Positions 41,635-49,049 are shown, counted from the stretch's first letter. The stretch: DNA of 62,550 bases from an uncultured Oscillospiraceae bacterium (GCA_900757415.1 CAAENU010000172.1:1-62550), one strand, 5' to 3'. Program-made: numbers and translations. Notes: a model not told the origin generated them from the sequence alone.

Positions 41635-42627
41635 ATGAACGGCATTTTTACCATGCTGCTTCATGAAATGGAGAAAAACTGCGACACCGTGCTGTGCACC
41701 ATCATCGCCGACAGCGGCTCCACCCCCCGCGGCAGGGGCGCCCAGATGCTGGTGGGGGCGGACGGCCTGCTGTGCGGCACCATCGGCGGCGGCGCGGTGG
41801 AGGGCGGCGCCGTCGCGCTGGGCAAAACGCTGCTGTATGAGCGCCGCAGCGCCGTCCATACCTATCGGCTTCACCACAATACTACCGAGGATATCGGCAT
41901 GGTCTGCGGCGGCGACGTTACGGTGCACCTGCAATTCATCGCCGCCGATGACGCGGCATGGCGGACGCTGGCGGAGGATGTGCTGCGCCGCATTGCCCGG
42001 CGGCAGCCGGGTTGGCTGACGCTGGCGCTGGACGGCGGCGCCCCCGCCCTGCGGGATACCGCCGGGACCGACAGTGCCCATGTGGCCCTGCCCCTGCCCA
42101 TCGGTGAGCGGGCCATCCTTTTCGGTGCGGGCCACTGCTCGCTGGCCCTGTGCCCGCTGCTGGCCACGGTGGGTTTTCGCGTCACAGTGGTGGACGATCG
42201 GCCCGAGCTGGCGACAAGAGAGCGCTTTCCCGCCGCGGACGCGGTGATCTGCTGCGATCTTGACCGCCTTGCCGAAGCCGTCAGCGTGGGGAGCGAGGAT
42301 TATGTGGTGGTCATGACCAATGGCCACAGCCATGACTTTGCCGTACAGGAGCAGGTGCTGCGAGGGCCGTATGCCTATATCGGCGTCATCGGCTCCCGGG
42401 CCAAGACCGCCAGCGTCAACGCCCGTCTGCGGGAGGCCGGTATCGGCGAGGCGGCCATCGCCTCCGTCCATACCCCCATCGGCACCCCCATCAAGGCGGT
42501 AACGCCGGAGGAGATCGCCGTGTCCATCGCCGGCGAGATGATCTGCGTGCGCGCCGAACGGCGCGAGGCCGCCGGGGTAAAGCAGGGCGGCTGCCCCCTG
42601 CACGGAGAACCCGTCCGCTGCATCTGA
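41635..42627 (+). CDS. XdhC/CoxI family molybdenum hydroxylase maturation protein
   Basis: Family members insert or sulfurate the molybdenum cofactor of xanthine dehydrogenase-type enzymes. The N-terminal XdhC domain shows STPRGRGAQMLV, GTIGGGAVEG and CGGDVTVHLQF. A C-terminal Rossmann domain begins ILFGAGHCSLALCPL and includes GVIGSRAKTASVN and HTPIGTPIKAVTPEEIAVSI. Length is 330 residues. It follows yqeC by 33 bp and ends the run that starts with the cobalamin genes; a terminator follows. Confidence 0.9.
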   Translation: MNGIFTMLLHEMEKNCDTVLCTIIADSGSTPRGRGAQMLVGADGLLCGTIGGGAVEGGAVALGKTLLYERRSAVHTYRLHHNTTEDIGMVCGGDVTVHLQFIAADDAAWRTLAEDVLRRIARRQPGWLTLALDGGAPALRDTAGTDSAHVALPLPIGERAILFGAGHCSLALCPLLATVGFRVTVVDDRPELATRERFPAADAVICCDLDRLAEAVSVGSEDYVVVMTNGHSHDFAVQEQVLRGPYAYIGVIGSRAKTASVNARLREAGIGEAAIASVHTPIGTPIKAVTPEEIAVSIAGEMICVRAERREAAGVKQGGCPLHGEPVRCI

Positions 42628-42637
42628 ACAGAAGACG

Positions 42638-42672
42638 CGGGACAGAGCCGTAAGGCTCTGCCCCGTATTTTT
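42638..42672. terminator. Bidirectional terminator between xdhC-like and lysR-like genes
   Basis: GGGACAGAGCC/GGCTCTGCCCC around GTAA, followed by ATTTTTT; the minus-strand side is less T-rich. Confidence 0.75.
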
Positions 42673-42679
42673 TATATGC

Positions 42680-43582
42680 TCAGATAAACAGCTGGATGTC
42701 CTCCATGCTGCGCAGCTGGGCGTAGACGTCCTCCTGCAGCAGCTGGGCGGCGTGGCTCAGCTCCTCGCCCCGGCGGGTCACCAGATAGGATACCCGCTCC
42801 GGCGGCGGATCGGTCAGGCGGCAGATCTTGGCCCGCCCGCTCTTTTGCAGTGCCCGGGCCGCCATGGCCGGCACCACGGCCCACAGCATGTCCCGGCCGA
42901 TGAAGGTGTCCACCACCTGCAGGGAGTCGGCGTACAGCAGCGGCTTGGCCGTCAGTCCGTACCAGTGGTCGCGCCAGTCCTGCGTGGCCTTGCGCCATGA
43001 GACCACGATCTCATTTTCCGGGGCCAGCTCCCGCGGGGAGATCAGTTCGTCATAGGGACTGTCGGGCGAGCAGGCCACAAAGGTCTCCTCGCTGCACAAA
43101 GGGGTGATCTCCAGCTGGGGATGGTAGAAAATATCCCCGTCCATCATGGCCATTTCCAGATCGCCCCGTGCCACGGTCTGGGCGCCCTCATAGCCGTCGC
43201 CGGACAGCGTCTGTACCCACAGTGAAACCGGCAGCCTGCGCTGCAAAAAGTGGCGGTAGGCCACCGGCAGGATGTACTGATTGGTGGAAAACACTGCGCC
43301 GATCCGCAGGTATTCCCGGGATTCGGCCTCGGCCATGCCCCGTGTCTCCTCCAGCAATGTTTGCCAGCGATAGGCCAGCGGCAAAAACCGCTGCCCCGCT
43401 TCCGTCAGCTCGATGTGGCGGATCCCCTTGCCCCGGCGGAACAGCTGCGCCCCCACCTCAGTCTCCAGCGCGTGGATACGGTTGGTCAGTGTCGGCTGCG
43501 TGATAAACAGCGCCTCTGCCGCCGCGGTCATGGTTCCATGCTCCAGCACGGCCCAAAAGGTCTCCATGTCGGTGTTGTTCAC
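42680..43582 (-). CDS. LysR-family transcriptional regulator
   Basis: DNA-binding regulator, 300 residues. The N-terminal helix-turn-helix is TMTAAAEALFITQPTLTNRI with the LysR follow-on LETEVGAQLFRRGKG. A periplasmic-binding-like effector domain covers about 90-290. The GTG at 43582 follows GGAGG by nine bases; another in-frame GTG at 43606 is possible. It is transcribed divergently from the 57-residue membrane peptide gene, which is therefore a likely target, together with autoregulation. Effector unknown. Confidence 0.9.
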   Translation of the reverse strand: MNNTDMETFWAVLEHGTMTAAAEALFITQPTLTNRIHALETEVGAQLFRRGKGIRHIELTEAGQRFLPLAYRWQTLLEETRGMAEAESREYLRIGAVFSTNQYILPVAYRHFLQRRLPVSLWVQTLSGDGYEGAQTVARGDLEMAMMDGDIFYHPQLEITPLCSEETFVACSPDSPYDELISPRELAPENEIVVSWRKATQDWRDHWYGLTAKPLLYADSLQVVDTFIGRDMLWAVVPAMAARALQKSGRAKICRLTDPPPERVSYLVTRRGEELSHAAQLLQEDVYAQLRSMEDIQLFI

Positions 43583-43626
43583 GGCGTTTTCCCTCCATTC
43601 TCCCACAAAATATAGATTCTGTTTAT

Positions 43627-43655
43627 ATTATAGTTGGATTCTTTCCGTTTTACAA
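43627..43655 (-). promoter_or_regulatory. Promoter of the lysR-like gene
   Basis: Minus-strand TTGTAA (43650-43655), 17 bp, TATAAT (43627-43632); its -35 box overlaps that of the divergent promoter. Confidence 0.6.
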
Positions 43656-43677
43656 GAGGGGATTTGCGTGATACAGT
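43649..43677 (+). promoter_or_regulatory. Divergent promoter of the 57-residue peptide gene
   Basis: TTTACA (43649-43654), 17 bp, TACAGT (43672-43677). The overlap with the lysR-like promoter is the classic LysR arrangement. Confidence 0.5.
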
Positions 43678-43743
43678 ATGTATGCAACAAGCGGGAGAGA
43701 GTGTGAACTTTCTCCGACACGGACCGGAAAAGAGATGTAGGCT

Positions 43744-43917
43744 ATGAAAAATAATGTTGCCATTGCTCTTACGCTGATCGGCGCGGTTCTGGCCGTTGTG
43801 TTCTCCGTGGTGATGTGTGAAGTCACCGCCGGGCAGACGGTTTGGGGCGTATGCATGCTCCTGAGCTTTGCCATGATGGCAGTGGGTCTGCTGAAGTTCA
43901 ATGTTGCAAAGCAATAA
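43744..43917 (+). CDS. Small two-helix membrane protein
   Basis: A 57-residue protein, MKNNVAIALTLIGAVLAVVF at its start, with a second hydrophobic stretch (VCMLLSFAMMAVGLLKF) and a Lys/Gln end. There is no known motif. The ribosome binding site is weak. It has a promoter-like sequence, a terminator (44003-44029), and lies opposite the LysR-type gene, all of which support a real gene. It may be a small integral regulator of a transporter or a stress peptide; function unknown. Confidence 0.62.
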   Translation: MKNNVAIALTLIGAVLAVVFSVVMCEVTAGQTVWGVCMLLSFAMMAVGLLKFNVAKQ

Positions 43918-44002
43918 GACCGCCATCTTATTGTCACTATATTTGCAAGCTTTTCTTTTCTTTCTTATTTTCTCTCTTTGTTCCTACAAACCCTGCACGA
44001 AA

Positions 44003-44029
44003 GAGACCGGGCAATCGCCCGGTCTTTTT
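44003..44029 (+). terminator. Terminator of the small membrane protein gene
   Basis: AGACCGGGC and GCCCGGTCT with an AATC loop and TTTT. Confidence 0.9.
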
Positions 44030-44060
44030 CATTTTGTGAGCCATGCCCCCATGCGGGCAA

Positions 44061-44089
44061 AAAAAAGACGGCCCGCAGGCCGCCTTTTT
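44061..44089 (-). terminator. Terminator of hpf
   Basis: Minus strand: AGGCGGCC, TGC, GGGCCGTCT followed by eight T residues, with one G-U pair. Confidence 0.85.
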
Positions 44090-44098
44090 GATCATATC

Positions 44099-44635
44099 TT
44101 ATTCCTGCGTCTCGATGATACCGTAGCCGCCGTTGTTGCGGCAGTATACCACGCAGATCGCGCCGTCGGCCACGTTGCGGAACACATAGAAGGTGTGATC
44201 CAGCAGGTTCATCTGCAAAATGGCCTCGTCGATGGTCATAGGCTTCACGGTGAAGCGCTTGGTACGCACCACATGGAACTCGTCCTCTTCCTCCACCTGG
44301 AACTCGGGCACATCCGGCTCCATCACATCGGGCCGCAGATTCTTGGCCAGACGGGTCTTGTTCTTGCGGATCCGGCGCTCGATGAAGTTAACGGCCCCGT
44401 CGATGGCGCCGCGCATATCGCCGTCGGGATCCTCGGCCTGAGCGCGGAACAGCGTGCCGTTTGCCGCACGCAGTGTCAGCTCCACCGTGCAGCGATTTTT
44501 CTTCTCCACAGCAAAGGTCACAAATGCGTCCGCTTCCTCCGCGAAGTACCGGTCGAGCTTGCTGATCTTCTTCTCGGCGTATTCCTTAATGGAGTCGTTC
44601 AGCGCGATCTTCTTGCAGGCGAATGTGAACTTCAT
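44099..44635 (-). CDS. hpf: Ribosome hibernation promoting factor, long form
   Basis: Dimerises 70S ribosomes into inactive 100S particles. The N-terminal domain begins MKFTFACKKIALNDSIKEYA and includes KISKLDRYF. The C-terminal dimerisation domain has VVRTKRFTVKPMTIDEAILQ and LLDHTFYVFRN. The 178-residue length marks the long form of Firmicutes. GAAAGGAG lies before the ATG, and a promoter lies about 70 bp upstream. Confidence 0.96.
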   Translation of the reverse strand: MKFTFACKKIALNDSIKEYAEKKISKLDRYFAEEADAFVTFAVEKKNRCTVELTLRAANGTLFRAQAEDPDGDMRGAIDGAVNFIERRIRKNKTRLAKNLRPDVMEPDVPEFQVEEEDEFHVVRTKRFTVKPMTIDEAILQMNLLDHTFYVFRNVADGAICVVYCRNNGGYGIIETQE

Positions 44636-44935
44636 ATTGGTTGCTCCTTTCTTGGGGTACGGAACATAGGGTCGGGGAGGGATTTCCCCTTATCCATGTT
44701 AGTATTATAGCACATTGCCCTGCACTTGAAAAGAGCATCACAGTAAATTTATGGAAAATTCACAAAAGTAAAACAATTTTTGGGCGATTCGACGGATGGT
44801 GCCCTTCTATATGAAAAAGCGACAAAAGCTCCTATGGACAAGAGTGGGAGAATGGTGTACCATACCATATGGAAGCTTTCCAATATCCCACCCGCTTGAG
44901 CCGCGCCCCGACAGGGGACGCGGCTCCTTTTTATG
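44636..44935. other. Intergenic region between hpf and the Cys-Ala tail gene
   Basis: Holds the hpf promoter and AT-rich DNA. On the plus strand it also has a compact structured block (44844-44930) of three small hairpins followed by a terminator-like stem with CTTTTT. This last block could be a small plus-strand RNA; see findings. Confidence 0.5.
44704..44732 (-). promoter_or_regulatory. Promoter of hpf
   Basis: Minus-strand TTTTCA (44727-44732), 17 bp, TATAAT (44704-44709). Confidence 0.6.
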
Positions 44936-46018
44936 CTATTGCAGCTTTTCCGTGACCGCACGGCTGAGATGCACCGCGCCGTAAAGATTCTTGGCGCTGC
45001 ATCCGGCCCGGCCGCCGCCGGCACAGGCGCAGGCACAGGCACAGGCGCAGCTGCTGGCGCAGGCACAGTGTCCCCCGCCGCCGAAGCCGCCGCCGCTAAA
45101 CCCGCCGCCCCGGCTTCCACCGCCAAAGCTGCTCCGGCCGCTGGAGCGGGGTCTGGGCTTGTGGGGCATGCCGACGCTGCCGGGACGGGGCCTGCCGTCA
45201 GGCCCGGCAGGGTACCAGAGATGGTTGACGAACACATACCGGGTACCGAAGCCGGGGGCGTAGCCGTCGCCCAGCTCCCGGAGGATCCACACCACCGCCC
45301 CAACGATGAAGATGGTGATGATCAGCGTCAGGAACAGGGCAGCCATGCCTGTGTCCTCGTCCTCGTCGTACCAGTCGTCGTAGTCCACGTGGTCAACAGG
45401 CATGTTGTCGGCGCTGTTTTCCTGTGAAAGGGCCGTGGGCCAGCCGCTGTACGTCACGTTGGCGTGCATGGTATCGCCGTACCCCATCTGCTCGGCGCTG
45501 AGAACCCAGCCCTCCGCCATATCGGTCCTCTCGCCGCCGCCGGTGGCGCACTGGCCGCTCAGCCCCGCCGGGTCGTTCCACGTCAGGGTCATTTCACCGA
45601 TCTTTGCCTCGTCAAACCAGCCGGGGGTATAGTCGTAGGATACCGTATTACCCTCCAGCGTGTACATGTACTCCTGCACCCAGGAATAGGCAAAGGTGAA
45701 GCTCTCGCCCGCGTCGTAGGCCCGGTCAAGATAGACGTACATATAACTGTTGTCAAACGCCAGACGCTCGATATTGTCCGTCAGGGCCGTTTCCTCCCGG
45801 ATGGAGCCGTTGGGTATGCCGATCTTCAGCTCCTGCCCGTCGGGCAGCGCCTCCAACGCCGTCCACGTCAGGTCTACACGGATGGACAGGCTGCCATCCT
45901 CGGTCTGGGGCGTTACGGTCACATCGTAGCGGTCGATATAGTCGTAGTCCGCCAGCGCCGTTACCGTCAGGCACAGCGCCACAAGGAGGCTAAGCCCCAG
46001 CGCTATCAGCTTTTTCAC
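44936..46018 (-). CDS. Membrane protein with cytoplasmic Gly-rich, Cys-Ala repeat tail
   Basis: No named family recognised. A signal peptide (residues 1-23) leads to an extracytoplasmic domain (24-~222) rich in Tyr, Asp and Glu. One membrane helix (225-246) follows, then a cytoplasmic tail. The tail has a basic Pro/Arg part, Gly/Ser repeats (298-316), and CACASSCACACACACAGGG with cysteines at 318, 320, 324, 326, 328, 330, 332 and 340. The cysteine codons mix TGC and TGT, so the repeat is kept as protein rather than by recent slippage. The GTG start overlaps the radical SAM stop by four bases. It is a plausible substrate of that enzyme; a metal-binding tail is the alternative. Confidence 0.8.
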   Translation of the reverse strand: MKKLIALGLSLLVALCLTVTALADYDYIDRYDVTVTPQTEDGSLSIRVDLTWTALEALPDGQELKIGIPNGSIREETALTDNIERLAFDNSYMYVYLDRAYDAGESFTFAYSWVQEYMYTLEGNTVSYDYTPGWFDEAKIGEMTLTWNDPAGLSGQCATGGGERTDMAEGWVLSAEQMGYGDTMHANVTYSGWPTALSQENSADNMPVDHVDYDDWYDEDEDTGMAALFLTLIITIFIVGAVVWILRELGDGYAPGFGTRYVFVNHLWYPAGPDGRPRPGSVGMPHKPRPRSSGRSSFGGGSRGGGFSGGGFGGGGHCACASSCACACACACAGGGRAGCSAKNLYGAVHLSRAVTEKLQ

Positions 46019-47394
46019 TGTGCCTTCCCCCTTCCCTTCAGCTGGCAGATGTGATCCATTCTGGCGCTTTCCGCCCGGATGGCGGCGCAGCGGGGATCAT
46101 TCCAGATATCCGCCCACTTATCGCAAAGCAGATCGCCCAGCGGCTCGTCCGACAGCCAGCTCTGGCAGGGCACCACCTTGCCGTCCGGCGTCACCGCCAT
46201 GTTGGACAGGCACGCGCCGCAGCTGGGGATCAGGTGCAGGCCCATGGATCGCAGCGTCTCCTCGTCCAGCCAGCCGGGGGAGGTGAAGTCCAGCTCCATG
46301 CCCAGCTCTTCCGCCGTTTCCGCCGCATCGCGCAGGATATCCGCCAGCTCACCGGCCGTAAGCGCCGTGGCCCTGCTCTCCGCGCCGCAGGCGCTGCCGG
46401 AGGGGATCAGCCCCGAGCAGGTGACATAGCGCACCCCCAGACTGTGGACAAAGCGCAGCGTTTCGGCATAGTGGGTGTTCAGCGAGCACAGCGGGGTATT
46501 CACCGACACGATCAGTCCCGCCGCCACGGCGTTGCGGATGCCCTGCACCGTGTCGGAAAAGCCGCCGCAGCCCACCAGTTGGTTGTGGATATTGCCCTCG
46601 GCGCTGTAGAGCGTCACCTGCACGCTGTCAAGGCTGGCCTGATACAGCGCCGCGCACAGCTGGGGCGTCAGGCGGCGTCCGTTGGTGTTCAGCCGGGTGA
46701 CGAACCACGCCGCCGCCTCCACCAGCTCCGCCAGATCCTCCCGCATGGTAGGCTCGCCGCCGGTAAAGGTCACCTGCGGGATGTTGGCCTGACGCAGCGT
46801 TTTCAGCACCGTTTTCCACTGCTCGGTGGATAACTCCGGCGTTTCACCCATGGGCTGTCCGGCAGCGTAGCAGTGCAGGCACTTCTGGTTGCAGTGCCAC
46901 GCGCCGTTTTGCTCCATGGCGCTGACCATCAGATCCATGCGGTGGGGCGCAGTCATCTCACAGGCATACTCTCCCAGCGACAGCATGCCGATCTCCGCCT
47001 CCGGCTCCCGCCCCTGGGCAATGGCCATCAGGCTGGTCAGCATCAGGTGCATATCGTTGGCCAGCAGCTGTTTTTTGGTACGGGGATAGGTACGGTGGGT
47101 CTCCTCCACCGCCGCGCTCAGCAGCGCCTCCCACTGATCCTCCTCCAGCTCCTGCCTCTCGTGGGCCTGCCACTGATCCATCAGGTTGGCCAGCATGATG
47201 GCCCAGCTGAGATTCAGCGGCACCAGCTGCGCGCCGTTGAGCAGCAGCAGAAAGGGCGCCGCCGGTGTCTCGTCCCGGGGCGGGATCATATGGATGCGTA
47301 CCACGCCGGGGCCTTTGGGGTCCAGCGTAATGTGGCGCACACACGCCAGATGGGCGCGGCGGTAGCGCCGTTCCCGAAATGTCATATGTTTCAT
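46015..47394 (-). CDS. Radical SAM/SPASM protein, probable peptide maturase
   Basis: 459 residues. The N-terminal ~150 residues are not radical SAM. The part HITLDPKGPGVVRIHMIPPR to LNLSWAIMLANLMDQWQ could be a PqqD-like peptide-binding domain, which is inference. The cluster motif is WHCNQKCLHCYA (Cys168, 172, 175), with VTFTGGEPTMRED following. C-terminal cysteines (SCGACLSN, VVPCQSW, DLLCDKW, DHICQLKG) fit a SPASM domain with auxiliary clusters, as in peptide-modifying enzymes. Its stop overlaps the start of the Cys-Ala tail gene. CAGGAGG precedes the ATG. Confidence 0.88.
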   Translation of the reverse strand: MKHMTFRERRYRRAHLACVRHITLDPKGPGVVRIHMIPPRDETPAAPFLLLLNGAQLVPLNLSWAIMLANLMDQWQAHERQELEEDQWEALLSAAVEETHRTYPRTKKQLLANDMHLMLTSLMAIAQGREPEAEIGMLSLGEYACEMTAPHRMDLMVSAMEQNGAWHCNQKCLHCYAAGQPMGETPELSTEQWKTVLKTLRQANIPQVTFTGGEPTMREDLAELVEAAAWFVTRLNTNGRRLTPQLCAALYQASLDSVQVTLYSAEGNIHNQLVGCGGFSDTVQGIRNAVAAGLIVSVNTPLCSLNTHYAETLRFVHSLGVRYVTCSGLIPSGSACGAESRATALTAGELADILRDAAETAEELGMELDFTSPGWLDEETLRSMGLHLIPSCGACLSNMAVTPDGKVVPCQSWLSDEPLGDLLCDKWADIWNDPRCAAIRAESARMDHICQLKGRGKAQ

Positions 47395-47565
47395 AGTTTC
47401 CTCCTGCAGGGCGGCATACGCCCTTGTGCTCTCAGCATATCACACAGCGGGAAAAATGACAAGGCACTTCGCGCGGGACAATGCCCACGCGGCGGAGCAA
47501 GTACCTCTGGGAGGGCACCGAATCGCGGCATTTTTACCTGCCGCCGCAGGCCGCCTTTAAAAATA

Positions 47566-47602
47566 AAAGAGAGACAACCCCGCGGCTGTCTCTCTCTTTT
47601 TT
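47566..47602. terminator. Bidirectional terminator after divIC
   Basis: AAAAGAGAGACA and TGTCTCTCTCTTTT around a GC-rich loop; it ends the yabP-yabQ-divIC unit. Confidence 0.9.
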
Positions 47603-47603
47603 G

Positions 47604-47903
47604 TCAGTCATTCACGTCGTAGAAGATCCGCTCACCCTCTTCGGCCAGACCCAGCAGATCGCGGGCCAGCGCCTTGATGAAGCTTTCGTCATTCTTCCGT
47701 GCCAGATCGGAGCGCAGGGCCTCGTTCTCCTGCTGCTGCTGGGTCAGCTGCTGATCCAGCGCCGTCTCCGTCTGCCGGGCGGCTTGCAGCTGGCCGTACA
47801 CCTTCACGATCTGCACGCCCAGCACGGCCACAAGCGCGACGATCACCAGCATCACCACCACGCTGGGGCATTTTTTTGTCCGTTTGGGTTTCTTTGCGCG
47901 CAT
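47604..47903 (-). CDS. divIC: DivIC/FtsL-like septum formation protein, internal start
   Basis: The 99-residue product from the internal ATG at 47903: a basic cytoplasmic head (MRAKKPKRTKKCPS), one membrane helix (VVVMLVIVALVAVLGVQIV), and an extracytoplasmic heptad region (LQAARQTETALDQQLTQQQQ) followed by DLLGLAEEGERIFYDV. This is the normal DivIC layout, acting with FtsL and DivIB at the septum. It is listed separately because the ribosome binding site makes independent translation likely even though the frame is continuous with yabQ. Confidence 0.8.
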   Translation of the reverse strand: MRAKKPKRTKKCPSVVVMLVIVALVAVLGVQIVKVYGQLQAARQTETALDQQLTQQQQENEALRSDLARKNDESFIKALARDLLGLAEEGERIFYDVND

Positions 47904-48389
47904 ACTGCGGCCTCCTCTCTTCTGCGGTGCGTCCTCCGGTCTGCCGGAAGTGGACGTTACTTTCATTTTAGCGCACTTCACCAGAAAAGAAAAGCCTTTT
48001 TTCGCCGCGGCTGCCAGTTTTTTTATGCCCGCGAGCAAAAAAGCCGCCGGCTTCCACAGCAGCCGGCACATGGCCAGCAGTGCGCCGGCCCAGAAATCCC
48101 ACACCGGCCGCAGCAGCCTTGAGGGCAGGCAGAACCATACCGCTGCGCCCAGCGCCATGCCCGTGAGCATATACAGCCGCAGCTCGCCGCCGCCCACCAC
48201 CAGCGCCAGCCAGAGCAGTCCGCCGCCCAGCGCCAGCGCGAACAGGGCGTCCAGCAGATGGGTCAGGGCGCGGTCGCGGCGGTCCATGAGCCGTGCCGCG
48301 CGCAGCAGGTCGTATACCAGCGCGCCCGCCGCGCCCAGCGCTGCCGCCGCCCCCAGCTGGGCCAGCTGATCGGCAACATGGTTTTCCAT
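47604..48389 (-). CDS. YabQ-DivIC in-frame fusion (spore cortex protein plus division protein)
   Basis: One open frame of 261 residues covers two normally separate genes. Residues 1-~162 match YabQ: VADQLAQLGAAAALGAAGAL, LRAARLMDRRDRALTHLLDA, and several helices ending near WDFWAGALLAMCRLLWKPAA. Residues 163-261 are DivIC/FtsL-like, with one helix (about 176-193) and a Gln-rich coiled coil. No stop separates them. A strong ribosome binding site (AGAGGAGG, seven bases before ATG 47903) inside the frame could still yield free DivIC of 99 residues. The start overlaps the yabP stop by one base. Confidence 0.82.
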   Translation of the reverse strand: MENHVADQLAQLGAAAALGAAGALVYDLLRAARLMDRRDRALTHLLDALFALALGGGLLWLALVVGGGELRLYMLTGMALGAAVWFCLPSRLLRPVWDFWAGALLAMCRLLWKPAAFLLAGIKKLAAAAKKGFSFLVKCAKMKVTSTSGRPEDAPQKRGGRSMRAKKPKRTKKCPSVVVMLVIVALVAVLGVQIVKVYGQLQAARQTETALDQQLTQQQQENEALRSDLARKNDESFIKALARDLLGLAEEGERIFYDVND

Positions 48390-48676
48390 CAGGCAAACAG
48401 GCGGCTGAACAGGCCCCGGCTCACAGGCTGGTCCTCCTCATAGTTTACGCCGTCGATGCGGCCGTCCACATGCAGCTCGCCCCCGTCCAGACTCAGCTTG
48501 CCGATATGCAGGCCCTCTCCGGTGACCACCAGCGTTCCGGCGCAGGTGGACATGACGATGCAGCTCTCATCAAAGCGCTCCACATCCTCTACGCCGCCCA
48601 CTGTCAGCTTTTCCCGGCCCTCCATGGTCAGCCGGTGGTACATGGCGCCGCTGCCGCCGTTCATCTCATACGCCAA
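48389..48676 (-). CDS. yabP: Sporulation protein YabP
   Basis: Small protein needed for spore cortex formation in Bacillus, encoded just before yabQ as here. The core is LTMEGREKLTVGGVEDVERF then MSTCAGTLVVTGEGLHIGKL and VDGRIDGVNYEED. The TTG at 48676 is nine bases after GGAGG and gives 95 residues, near the Bacillus length. An ATG at 48664 is the alternative but is 21 bases from that site. The ribosome binding site is buried in a hairpin (48685-48722), suggesting controlled translation. Confidence 0.85.
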   Translation of the reverse strand: MAYEMNGGSGAMYHRLTMEGREKLTVGGVEDVERFDESCIVMSTCAGTLVVTGEGLHIGKLSLDGGELHVDGRIDGVNYEEDQPVSRGLFSRLFA

Positions 48677-48684
48677 AAGAAACA

Positions 48685-48722
48685 CCCTCCCATACAAAGC
48701 ATTACTGCATTGTATGAGAGGG
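48685..48722 (-). promoter_or_regulatory. Hairpin that sequesters the yabP ribosome binding site
   Basis: Two 17-base arms (48685-48701 and 48706-48722) pair with only two mismatches around a four-base loop; the minus-strand 3' arm contains GGGAGGG. It lies between rqcP and yabP. A following TGTTTCTTTTGG is weakly T-rich, so partial termination is also possible. Confidence 0.75.
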
Positions 48723-48731
48723 CGGCGGAAA

Positions 48732-48986
48732 TTATAACGTCTTGTCCGTGGTCTCCCGGTACATGGCGGCGGCGTCGGCCTTACCCACGTTGTCGGCCAC
48801 CGATACCACCTCCACCGACAGAGCCTTCTGGCCAAAGCGGATGGTGATCACATCCCCTACCTTTACATCGTAAGAGGCCCGGGCCACCCGCCCGTTGACG
48901 GTGACCCGCTCATTGTCGCAGGCCTCGTTGGCCACGGTGCGCCGTTTGATCAGGCGGCTGACCTTCAGATATTTGTCCAGTCTCAT
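48732..48986 (-). CDS. rqcP: S4-domain ribosome quality control protein RqcP (YabO/Hsp15-like)
   Basis: Binds obstructed 50S subunits and helps RqcH add alanine tails in Firmicutes. The S4 domain begins MRLDKYLKVSRLIKRRTVAN and includes VTVNGRVARASYDVKVGD. The length (84 residues) and its position before yabP match Bacillus yabO. The ATG at 48986 has AAGGAGGA upstream; the longer frame to 49049 runs into repeat DNA. Confidence 0.93.
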   Translation of the reverse strand: MRLDKYLKVSRLIKRRTVANEACDNERVTVNGRVARASYDVKVGDVITIRFGQKALSVEVVSVADNVGKADAAAMYRETTDKTL

Positions 48987-49049
48987 GGTGCGTCCTCCTT
49001 GGGGGTAAAAAGAAAAGCGGCAGCGCCGCTTTTCTTTTATAATAAACAA

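Noticed and set aside
44796..44984. 62-codon plus-strand frame near 44.8 kb
   Set aside because: It runs through a terminator hairpin and into the end of the opposite gene, and has no ribosome binding site.
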